NCBI GenBank assembly: GCA_027083655.1
Contig: JALWNS010000164.1
Coordinates: 1-5,644, forward strand
Origin: Bacteroidales bacterium
Lineage (GTDB): Bacteria > Bacteroidota > Bacteroidia > Bacteroidales > S143-33
Reading direction: 5' to 3'
DNA length: 5,644 nt
Part shown: one piece after another, positions 1 to 5,644 of the stretch
How positions within the stretch are numbered: position 1 is the stretch's first letter
Layout: every line of letters begins with the position of its first letter
Position numbers and translations under genes: made by a program
The notes under the pieces: generated by a model
Databases searched by the model: none
What the model was told of the DNA's origin: nothing
Seen by the model: the letters and a program-made list of their open reading frames with translations, nothing else

Positions 1-562
1 CCGGCGGTAAAGTTGTAAGATGATTACTATTTAAGTTTAAGTAGGTCAAATTTGTTAGCTTTCCTATTTTCGGAGGCAATGAAGTTAGTCTATTTTCATC
101 TAAATCTAAAGTAGTAAGTCTGGTGACTTCTATTATTTCCGGGGGCAGGCTTGAGAAATTGTTTTTATAGATGAGAATACTAGATAGATTGGTTAACTTT
201 ATAATCTCATGTGGCAGACTAGATAAGTTATTTTCTCCAAGCTCCAAATAATTTAGATGTTTGAGATTGCCAATTTCCCGAGGTAGGCTTGTTAATTTAT
301 TATTGTTAAGAGTCAACATTGTTAAGCTAGTGAGGTTTCCTATTTCCGGAGGTAAAGTGGTTAATTCATTGTTTCTGAGCCACAATTCTCTGAGTTTTGT
401 CAGGTTACCGATTTCGGGGGGCAGTTGTCTTATGTGATTGTCGTTAAGATATAAATCTGTGAGATTAGTTAGATTGCCAATTTCTGGTGGTAAGTATGTG
501 ATACTACAGTTGTTAAGATTTAAATATTTTAATTCTGTTAGAGTGAAGAGTTCTGCTGGTAA
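1..562 (-). repeat. Tandem 69-bp LRR-coding repeats (23-codon period)
   Basis: Eight complete units begin at residues 438, 461, 484, 507, 530, 553, 576 and 599, and a ninth begins at 622 and runs off the window. The period is exactly 23 codons throughout, with no indel. The consensus is LPPEIGNLTxLxxLxLxxNxLxx, the 23-residue type of bacterial LRR. Unit 1 (LPAELFTL...) is a less regular entry repeat, and units 6 and 7 lose the IGN turn (EIIKLT, EIIEVT). On the plus strand the repeats appear as recurring variants of 'tttccggaggtaa'. This is a coding repeat, not a CRISPR or an intergenic element. Confidence 0.95.
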
Positions 563-1873
563 GGTTTGAAATTGATTTTCTTTTTTATCTTGCGCAGTTA
601 AGTTGAGATACGTTAAATGCTTTTGTCTTAAAATATTATCCGGGATTTCTGTTAATCCAGTTTTTAGAATTTTTATACCTTTTATTAGATGCCAGTAGGT
701 GCTATCTATGTCAGAGAGATCGTCAACAGAGACATAAACGCTATTAATGTTTGTATTCTCAATTTGTTTGAAGAACCTGCCCCAACAATCTTTTGAAGCA
801 GGATTACCCAGTAAGTTTATATGTTTTAGATTTGTGCATTTATGAAGCAAATCAAAGTTTAATTCACAAGGATTTAATTTAAAATCTCTAAAGCTCAAAC
901 TGTCAATCTGTAGGAAATCTTCGTCTGTAAAATTGCGGAATGTAGTAAAATCTGGATTTATGGTCTTTGCGGCACGGTCGAATATCACGAAATCTGTATT
1001 ATGCTGTATCTGTATTGCCCGTTGTTTCTGTGCATTAAGGTTTATAATTGTAAGTTGGATTGTTTTTACGACGATCTGTTCTAATTTCTGGAGATAATCT
1101 TTATAGACAGAGATTTTCTGTTGGTAATCTTTGTTGACAGAAATAATATCGTTAATAAGCTCGTAGAAGATGAGAGCATTGACATAATTACCTTTTACAA
1201 AAGCCATGTAGGCAGAATCCAGTTCGTGTTGCAGGTCATCTCTGATAGGTGAATTTTCGTAAGTGAGTTTGTATAGTTGCTGTTGGTACTGATCTATAAA
1301 GTCAATGTTTGTGGTTTTGACGGTTTGGAAGGAGTCTATGTCTATGGTTTTAAGCATTGGACATTTGCTCAGGACAGAGAAGGCCTGTGCAGAGTCTAGA
1401 AAATAGTTGCCTTTCAGGTTGATTTCCTGTAGGTTAGTTAATTTTGCGATTGTGTCGGGCAAGTGTACCAGACCAAGGTTTGACAGGTCTAATTTTGTGA
1501 CATGTTCATAAGGTTTAAAATCTGGAGGTCTTCTTCTTTTGTCTTCGTTTAGCCACCTGGCTTTTTCTTGCAGAATGGCATAATCAACGCATGATTGTTC
1601 GTAGCTTCTTTGTCTTTGTTCTGTTTGGGATATAGTGTTTATTAGGTTTGTTCTGAGCTTGCTAATAGAGTCACGGCAGGCCTGTCGTTTTGGTCTGAGT
1701 TCGTCTCTGTGTTGTTGATAGTCTTTGTAAAGCAGATTGTATCCCTGGTAAGCTTTAATAAAATCACCTGCCTGGAAAAAGCTATCGCAATCTGCGAGCA
1801 TGGCCTCATAGCCAGATTGAGCCATGAGGCTCAGGGATAGAAGTAAAAAGAGTGAAGTAAGTAAAGTTTTCAT
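1..1873 (-). CDS. Exported TPR-like/leucine-rich-repeat protein, 3' end cut off by the window edge
   Basis: I read this frame directly: it is open from an ATG at 1873 to base 1, giving 624 codons with no stop, so the C-terminus is missing. Residues 1-19 form a signal peptide (Lys2, a Leu/Ser-rich core, then MAQ), with no lipobox Cys. Residues 21-75 are helical and TPR-like (FFQAGDFIKAYQGYNLLY), and 124-157 hold an isolated LRR pair. A second TPR-like stretch lies at 212-264, with another LRR unit near 345-357. From residue 438 onward there are eight perfect 23-residue LRRs of the form LPPEIGNLTxLxxLxLxxN, plus the start of a ninth. LRRs bind proteins or other ligands; no enzyme domain is visible. 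The start lies 4 bases after the nSTAND stop, so it is the distal gene of the same operon. Its likely role is a periplasmic or surface-exposed recognition partner of the membrane nSTAND protein, which is inference. It has no Shine-Dalgarno sequence. Confidence 0.9.
   Translation of the reverse strand, partial: MKTLLTSLFLLLSLSLMAQSGYEAMLADCDSFFQAGDFIKAYQGYNLLYKDYQQHRDELRPKRQACRDSISKLRTNLINTISQTEQRQRSYEQSCVDYAILQEKARWLNEDKRRRPPDFKPYEHVTKLDLSNLGLVHLPDTIAKLTNLQEINLKGNYFLDSAQAFSVLSKCPMLKTIDIDSFQTVKTTNIDFIDQYQQQLYKLTYENSPIRDDLQHELDSAYMAFVKGNYVNALIFYELINDIISVNKDYQQKISVYKDYLQKLEQIVVKTIQLTIINLNAQKQRAIQIQHNTDFVIFDRAAKTINPDFTTFRNFTDEDFLQIDSLSFRDFKLNPCELNFDLLHKCTNLKHINLLGNPASKDCWGRFFKQIENTNINSVYVSVDDLSDIDSTYWHLIKGIKILKTGLTEIPDNILRQKHLTYLNLTAQDKKENQFQTLPAELFTLTELKYLNLNNCSITYLPPEIGNLTNLTDLYLNDNHIRQLPPEIGNLTKLRELWLRNNELTTLPPEIGNLTSLTMLTLNNNKLTSLPREIGNLKHLNYLELGENNLSSLPHEIIKLTNLSSILIYKNNFSSLPPEIIEVTRLTTLDLDENRLTSLPPKIGKLTNLTYLNLNSNHLTTLPP
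1820..1873 (-). other. Signal peptide coding segment of the LRR protein
   Basis: Residues 1-18 show a short basic n-region (MKT), an uninterrupted hydrophobic core rich in Leu and Ser, and an A18-Q19 junction that fits signal peptidase I cleavage in Bacteroidota. No Cys is present near the cleavage point, so a lipoprotein is unlikely. This makes the LRR protein extracytoplasmic. Whether it stays in the periplasm or reaches the surface cannot be seen, because the C-terminus is outside the window. Confidence 0.8.
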
Positions 1874-1877
1874 GAGT

Positions 1878-3797
1878 TTATTTTTGGGCTTGTTGTTTTA
1901 GTTTTAAAAGTTCTGGATCATTAGGGCTTAATTTTAATCCAGGGAATATAAAGTATTCAAGAGCAGACTGCCTGAAGGATGGTCCTTTGTTGATGTACTC
2001 TTTAGCTTTACTTTTGTAATATAAGAGTTTCGAATTCAGGCGTTTTTGTAAAGAATTTTTCTTTGCTAAGGCTAATGTATCGTCATAATGTAGTTTAGCT
2101 GCCTGGTCATATAACTCTAAAGCCTTTAGCCAGTTTGCTTCGTCTTTTTCGTATTGTTTTGCCTGGCTTATTAATTTGTTAAATTGAGTTTCTTTACCTG
2201 CAATTTGCGAGAGGCTATCTATTCTTTTTTGTAGTGCTAGACTATCATCTGTCCATTTAAAAGCTTGGTTTAAGACTTTAACTGCGTCTGCATAGTTTTT
2301 ATTATGACAGAGGGCGTTAGCCTTTTCATTTAGTCTGTTAAATTCGCTTCTTTTGAGGTTTTGCAATATTTCGTTGGCTTCTTTTTCTTTTTGTTTTGCA
2401 ATTTCTGTTTGTCTTTTAGCATTTTGCCACATCACGAAACCAAAAATAGCCAGGGAAATACTTACCACAGCCGCTATGCTCACAATCATTATGATTGTTC
2501 TCTGGCGGCGGCGCTGCTCTTGAAGTTTTCTCAATTCTTCCTGTTGCCTCATCTCTTCCAGTCGGCGGGCTTCTTCTTCCTTACGGATCTTGCGCACTTC
2601 CAGGATTGGTTCTACGAGAGTGTCGTGACTTAGTTCATAAGCAATGCCAGTAGAAGTATTCTCTGCCCGCAAAAGGTGGATATTTGTCAGTATTCGCAGA
2701 TCTTCATCAGTAGCATATTTTTTACATACTGCTTCGTGCAGGGTAATTCGCTGTTCATTGATAATCAGGTTGTCCTCTATGAGTATAGCAACCTTTTGAC
2801 GTCGTTGCACAGGAATTTTGTTCAAAGCCTCTTTGTAGAAGTCAACGAAAATATCTTTGAACTCAGGTAAATCATTGGTATGAATAATAATGCTGGCATT
2901 TTTCTTTTTATTTTTCTTCTTTTCAATAGCAATATCTTCTATTCTCTGACAGACGATTTGCAGCTGGGTAGTCTCTACTGTTAGATTGTATTTGTCTGTC
3001 AGAACGTTCAGGATATTTTGCAAGGCAGGTTCGTCAAAATCGAATTTAGTACTAATGAAGTCTCCTTCTGCCGAGGCAGGTTTTATAATCGCGTTTTTAG
3101 CTTGCTGACGGGTCAGAGGCAACAATTCGTAGAAATTATTTTGTATATCTGGAATTCTGTCAGTAAGGCGGTTGAGCAGGCTCAACCGGTCAGAACGGAT
3201 GGCATAGACGGTTTTAACCTCAAAATTTTCGTAAATTATGTCTGCCTGCTCCTCAATTTCAGGATGTTCTTCAATGAAAGAGAGGACCTCGTCAGGGATT
3301 TGATTGTTCAGGATTTGTTGCAATTGTTTTTTAAAGTCCTCAATCATCTCCTCTGGATAGCTAAAAAGCTCCTCAAACTGGTCAAACACAAGCAGTACTG
3401 GTTTGTTGTCTGTTGATACCTGTAATTTTTTTAACCAAAACCAGATATTTTTCTCTGTGCTAAGCTGGTCAACAATTGTCTTCTGCTGTTCCAGATCCTT
3501 GAAGCTACCTAGTAATGTGTTTATAATTTTCCCGGCTGGCGGAACAATTGTCTCGTCTTTTGGGTTATATGAGAAAAATCTTATTTTCAGGATAATGAAA
3601 TCGTTTTTTAGTCCTGGTAAAACACCTGCATTGAGCAAAGAAGTCTTTCCAACGCCTGACTTGGAATAAAGCAAAACCTGCTGGCGCAACTTAATCAGAC
3701 GCTCTAACTTCTTTATATCCTTATCCCTGCCGAAAAACAAATCTTTCTGTTCTTCACTAAAAGGTGAGATGCCTGGATAACGTCTTTTATCAATCAT
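1878..3797 (-). CDS. Membrane-anchored nSTAND P-loop ATPase with TPR-like C-terminal tail
   Basis: This 639-residue protein opens with the nSTAND1-type lead-in (YPGISPF then DLFFGRDKDI, residues 7-28). Walker A is SKSGVGKT (45-52), and Walker B is VLLVFDQFEELF (134-145). A sensor-like AIRSDR lies at 199-204, followed by LPLTRQQAKNAIIKPA (226-241), QLQIVCQ (278-284) and LSHDTLVEPIL (389-399), all hallmarks of this family. Next come a charged coiled coil (about 400-433), one hydrophobic span (434-457) preceded by RRRQR, and a helical TPR-like tail (about 487-639). By the positive-inside rule the ATPase should be cytoplasmic and the tail periplasmic. STAND proteins are nucleotide-switched signalling scaffolds that oligomerise when a sensor is engaged. 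The start overlaps the SIR2-like gene by 8 bases (ATGATTGA), indicating coupling. The first Walker A glycine is Ser45, and a Lys-rich loop lies at 293-299. The family is sure; the trigger and output are unknown. Confidence 0.93.
   Translation of the reverse strand: MIDKRRYPGISPFSEEQKDLFFGRDKDIKKLERLIKLRQQVLLYSKSGVGKTSLLNAGVLPGLKNDFIILKIRFFSYNPKDETIVPPAGKIINTLLGSFKDLEQQKTIVDQLSTEKNIWFWLKKLQVSTDNKPVLLVFDQFEELFSYPEEMIEDFKKQLQQILNNQIPDEVLSFIEEHPEIEEQADIIYENFEVKTVYAIRSDRLSLLNRLTDRIPDIQNNFYELLPLTRQQAKNAIIKPASAEGDFISTKFDFDEPALQNILNVLTDKYNLTVETTQLQIVCQRIEDIAIEKKKNKKKNASIIIHTNDLPEFKDIFVDFYKEALNKIPVQRRQKVAILIEDNLIINEQRITLHEAVCKKYATDEDLRILTNIHLLRAENTSTGIAYELSHDTLVEPILEVRKIRKEEEARRLEEMRQQEELRKLQEQRRRQRTIIMIVSIAAVVSISLAIFGFVMWQNAKRQTEIAKQKEKEANEILQNLKRSEFNRLNEKANALCHNKNYADAVKVLNQAFKWTDDSLALQKRIDSLSQIAGKETQFNKLISQAKQYEKDEANWLKALELYDQAAKLHYDDTLALAKKNSLQKRLNSKLLYYKSKAKEYINKGPSFRQSALEYFIFPGLKLSPNDPELLKLKQQAQK
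2427..2498 (-). other. Single transmembrane segment of the nSTAND protein
   Basis: Residues 434-457 (TIIMIVSIAAVVSISL..., ending FGFVMW) are almost wholly hydrophobic and long enough to cross a bilayer once. The preceding RRRQR at 429-433 is the stronger positive flank. Some Lys and Arg also follow (460-472), so the predicted orientation of N-terminus inside is likely but not certain. The segment separates the ATPase and coiled coil from the TPR-like tail. Confidence 0.85.
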
Positions 3798-4992
3798 TGG
3801 AAGTAAATTTAGTTATTGTTTCTTTGATGAGTTGGATATATTGCTCTGACTCTCGCAACTGGACAAGCGAATCGCTTTTATTGATGCTATCCTTGTACTT
3901 ATCAAGCTCATTATCAATATTCTGTCTAAAGGTCTGTCCAAGATTACGAAACACACCTGGTTCTGGGTTTTCCTGGTTCCATTCATAAGCTTTATTTACC
4001 AGAAGGTTAACAAAATCCTTGTGGTTATCATTAACAAAGGCAATGTTGAATTGATTATCAATGAATTCTTTGTGTATCTCATCTATTTGCTTGGAATTAA
4101 AGGCATATGCTTCAGGATTGTTACTGAATTTGAGAGCAAAAAGCAATAGACGGTTATACCATTTATTGAAATCCACACCAATGAACAGATAAAAACTTGC
4201 ACTGCGAATAATCTCCTCAATCCTCAATGGCACTTTTACCTCCTGCCTTTCGTTGATGTAATCGTAAAATTGGGCGTGGGTATAAATATAATTTCCACTA
4301 CGGCTAGCTGCATTCCCAAGCAAATTATAAATAATAGGCTGGTCGCTATCATCTTCAATCATCTCACTTTGATTGGTCCTCGGGACATAATATAGAAAAC
4401 GATGTGGAATATTAAACCCAGAGTAAACCTTATGCACAGTATCATCAGGCGATATATTGACAATCAAGGGGAATTTTATCTGTGCCAGTTTTTCTATCAA
4501 GCCGCGTGCCTCAGAGTTGTCTTGTAGAAACTCTTTGTTATAATATCTCTTGGCCTTAGTAGCTACGCGTTCCTCGTTTTGTGGCATGAAAAATCCGTCC
4601 CTGTCATTGTACTTAATCTTACCTTTGCTAATACTTTTGAAAAATTTCTCGTGCAGCGAATTGCCATCCTCGTCTGTATAAATGCCCTGTCCGATGAATA
4701 ACACGCAGTCCTTCTGCTCAATAGCCTCCATCAGTCCGTCCCAGTCAATGTCAAACTTATCTTCTTCTACAGTCTCTTCCGGTAGGATAGAATAAGGTTT
4801 TACGTCCTGAAGCAGGGATTTGATCTCGTCAATTCTGGCAATGAGCTCTTTCCTTTTCTCTAAAATTTCCGGGCTGACTTCTGTTTTTATCTCTGTTTTG
4901 TTAATTGTGATGTTCTGGGCGTTAGTGTCTTGAATGTTAATACTGTCGTCGCCCGTGTTGTTGATCTGGTTGTTTTTATTTTCCCCGTTCAT
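3790..4992 (-). CDS. Divergent SIR2-like protein with N-terminal Gly/Asn/Ile motif
   Basis: This is a 400-residue soluble protein. Residues 11-31 hold the motif TGDDSINIQDTNAQNITIN, followed by a helical linker (about 38-64). The SIR2-like fold is then recognisable from CVLFIGQGI (96-104, the glycine-rich nucleotide loop), PLIVNISPDD (175-184, in the place of the TTNYD motif), IYNLLGNAA (221-229, in the place of the K-L-H-G motif), YTHAQFYDYI (237-246) and FYLFIGVDFNKWYNRLLL (267-284, matching the FLGYxLxDWxxRxLL region of SIR2_2-type proteins). A charged helical extension fills about 340-400. SIR2-like domains in bacterial conflict systems often hydrolyse NAD+. By eye, however, both the usual Asn of TTN and the catalytic His appear replaced (Ser181 and Leu225), so activity is doubtful. 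The ATG shares ATGA with the stop of the upstream gene, and the 3' end overlaps the nSTAND start. It is probably the effector or a nucleotide-sensing adaptor of the operon. Confidence 0.8.
   Translation of the reverse strand: MNGENKNNQINNTGDDSINIQDTNAQNITINKTEIKTEVSPEILEKRKELIARIDEIKSLLQDVKPYSILPEETVEEDKFDIDWDGLMEAIEQKDCVLFIGQGIYTDEDGNSLHEKFFKSISKGKIKYNDRDGFFMPQNEERVATKAKRYYNKEFLQDNSEARGLIEKLAQIKFPLIVNISPDDTVHKVYSGFNIPHRFLYYVPRTNQSEMIEDDSDQPIIYNLLGNAASRSGNYIYTHAQFYDYINERQEVKVPLRIEEIIRSASFYLFIGVDFNKWYNRLLLFALKFSNNPEAYAFNSKQIDEIHKEFIDNQFNIAFVNDNHKDFVNLLVNKAYEWNQENPEPGVFRNLGQTFRQNIDNELDKYKDSINKSDSLVQLRESEQYIQLIKETITKFTSND
4900..4962 (-). other. N-terminal amyloid-like signalling motif of the SIR2-like protein (candidate)
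   Basis: Residues 11-31, with core TGDDSINIQD then NITIN, align without gaps to residues 107-127 of the neighbouring 130-residue protein, with 11 of 21 positions identical by eye. Conserved positions are N, T, G, D, I, Q, D, N, I, I and N. Short Asn/Gly/Gln/Ile motifs at the N-terminus of one partner and the C-terminus of the other are the layout of known amyloid signalling pairs. The amyloid nature here is inferred. Confidence 0.55.
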
Positions 4993-5381
4993 TTGTTAAT
5001 GTTTATGTTAATATCTCCGCCGTTAATATCTTGCAGGCCAATATTGCCGTCGCCAGTGATGTTCATTGTGTTGGTTTTAGTAATCTGTACACCTGCATTT
5101 TGCAGCTGCTCCTGCAGTTCTGCCAGTTTTCCCTCGAATTGCTTTTTCAGTTCTTCGTTTTCGTAAAGCAGGTCGTCAAGGTTTGTTTGTAATCCTTTAA
5201 TTATCTCTTCGTTAGCTTCCATTTTTTCGATCATCTCCAGACGTTGCTGTGCACGTTTGTTGTTAGAAAAAATGTTCTTCATCCAGCCCAAAAATCCATT
5301 GACTGCACCAGAGACAGCAGGATTCTTCATCAATTCTACACTTTGTTCCAAAATTTGGGTAGTTTGAGAAATAATGTCCAT
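4989..5381 (-). CDS. Small coiled-coil protein with C-terminal Gly/Asn/Ile motif
   Basis: This 130-residue protein belongs to no family I recognise. Residues 1-38 look like amphipathic helix, including the Gly/Ala-containing stretch NPAVSGAVNGFLGWMKNIF (20-38). Residues 42-95 are charged, with heptad-like Leu/Ile spacing, and should form a coiled coil. After a short linker, the tail at 107-129 (NITGDGNIGLQDINGG then DININ) repeats the motif found near the start of the SIR2-like protein. It has neither a signal peptide nor a full membrane span. It is the first gene of the operon, and its TGA overlaps the next ATG as ATGA. A helical N-terminal domain plus C-terminal amyloid-type motif recalls Bell/HeLo-like membrane-active effectors paired with STAND proteins, but similarity to those domains cannot be shown from sequence reading alone. 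A simple oligomerising adaptor is equally possible. The ATG at 5381 was chosen as the first in-frame start before the helix. Confidence 0.82.
   Translation of the reverse strand: MDIISQTTQILEQSVELMKNPAVSGAVNGFLGWMKNIFSNNKRAQQRLEMIEKMEANEEIIKGLQTNLDDLLYENEELKKQFEGKLAELQEQLQNAGVQITKTNTMNITGDGNIGLQDINGGDINININK
4995..5063 (-). other. C-terminal amyloid-like signalling motif of the 130-residue protein (candidate)
   Basis: Residues 107-129 form a low-complexity tail of alternating Ile/Leu with Asn, Gly and Asp (ITGDGNIGLQD then INGGDININ), ending two residues before the stop. The alternation of hydrophobic and polar residues suits beta-strand stacking. It lies 32 bases in transcription order before its counterpart in the next gene, the two flanking the gene junction. 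Confidence 0.55.
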
Positions 5382-5644
5382 AGTAAAACTTTTTGGTGTT
5401 TTGGTTGTATGATAAATGATTATTTTTTATTTATTGACCATCAGGCAGTGGCAAAACAACACTGTTAAAACTAATTGCTTGACTGAAAAAACCAACAAAA
5501 TGATCAATAAAAACCCAATGAATTTTTTGATTCTTTTGGCAAGACTATAATTTATTAAATTTAGATGTCAAAACAAATTTAAAATTACCATTTTATTTTT
5601 GAAAATGAAAATTTGACCCAAAACGATATAAATATTTACTAAAC
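5382..5644. other. AT-rich non-coding leader upstream of the operon
   Basis: I find no convincing gene on either strand here. It holds the candidate promoter and a short AT-only inverted repeat (ATAAAT ... ATTTAT) near 5412-5434, which is too weak to call a terminator. Immediately before the ATG at 5381 the minus strand is A/T-rich (AAAAAGTTTTACT) without a Shine-Dalgarno sequence, as is usual for Bacteroidota. No end of another gene is visible up to the window edge. Confidence 0.6.
5574..5604 (-). promoter_or_regulatory. Candidate Bacteroidota-type promoter for the operon
   Basis: Reading the minus strand, TTTC (5604-5601) is followed after 19 bases by TAAATTTG (5581-5574). The Bacteroidota form is TTTG, a spacer of about 19-21, then TAnnTTTG, so the -7 box matches fully and the -33 box matches 3 of 4. 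It would give a leader of roughly 190 bases. A weaker alternative nearer the gene is TTTG (5499-5496), 22 bases, then TAGTTTTA (5473-5466). In such AT-rich DNA chance matches are common. Confidence 0.4.

Noticed and set aside
1..562. Regular repeats that could suggest a CRISPR array or a minisatellite
   Set aside because: The 69-base period is an exact multiple of three, the frame stays open, and the translation is a clear LRR consensus with changes at the expected positions.
2361..3669. Plus-strand open frames inside the nSTAND gene (2361-2633, 2676-2870, 3018-3416, 3403-3669)
   Set aside because: They are antisense to a strongly supported ATPase. Their translations are Phe/Cys/Ser-rich without any domain, and no promoter or gene context supports them.
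4900..5063. Possibility that the 130-residue and SIR2-like genes are one gene broken by a frameshift
   Set aside because: Each has its own ATG or stop in a clean ATGA overlap, and the motif occurs once in each protein, as expected for a signalling pair. A sequencing error cannot be fully excluded without homologues.
5309..5330. Transmembrane helix in the 130-residue protein
   Set aside because: The segment around residues 20-38 contains Asn, Gly and Lys and is too short and polar for a confident span; amphipathic helix is the safer description.
5404..5460. AT-rich inverted repeat with a T-run as a terminator
   Set aside because: The stem is only about six A/T pairs, and it lies between the candidate promoter and the first gene, where a terminator would make little sense.
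3764..5468. Plus-strand open frames at 3764-3988, 4930-5166 and 5244-5468
   Set aside because: They lie opposite the SIR2-like and coiled-coil genes, and their composition (runs of Ser/Cys/Phe) is that of antisense shadows of polar helical proteins.

Overview
The window is AT-rich and carries four closely packed genes on the minus strand, reading from about 5381 down to 1. It looks like a fragment of a Bacteroidota chromosome, but the phylum is inferred rather than proved. The evidence is the absence of Shine-Dalgarno sequences before the starts, an upstream match to the Bacteroidota -33/-7 promoter form, a signal peptide ending in the 'LMAQ' style typical of that phylum, and an nSTAND ATPase of the kind common in its multicellular or filamentous members.

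Layout in transcription order. (1) 5382-5644 is a non-coding AT-rich leader with a candidate promoter. (2) 4989-5381 encodes a 130-residue helical, coiled-coil protein ending in a Gly/Asn/Ile-rich tail. (3) 3790-4992 encodes a 400-residue protein that starts with a related Gly/Asn/Ile motif and continues into a divergent SIR2-like domain. (4) 1878-3797 encodes a 639-residue nSTAND P-loop ATPase with a coiled coil, one membrane segment and a TPR-like C-terminal tail. (5) 1-1873 encodes an exported TPR-like/leucine-rich-repeat protein of at least 624 residues whose 3' end lies outside the window. Adjacent genes overlap by 4 and 8 bases or are 4 bases apart, so they form one operon and are probably translationally coupled.

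Working model (inference): this is a multi-component signalling or defence-type module. The exported LRR protein would recognise a ligand outside the inner membrane. The membrane nSTAND ATPase, with its TPR-like tail on the same side, would relay the signal by nucleotide-dependent assembly. The SIR2-like protein and the small coiled-coil protein would be cytoplasmic output or adaptor parts. The strongest specific clue is that these last two share a short ungapped motif, C-terminal in one and N-terminal in the other, as in the paired amyloid signalling motifs known beside bacterial and fungal NLR/STAND proteins. The split of sensor (LRR), switch (STAND) and effector (SIR2-like) into separate genes across a membrane is the unusual point. 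No mobile element, CRISPR array, tRNA or rRNA was seen.
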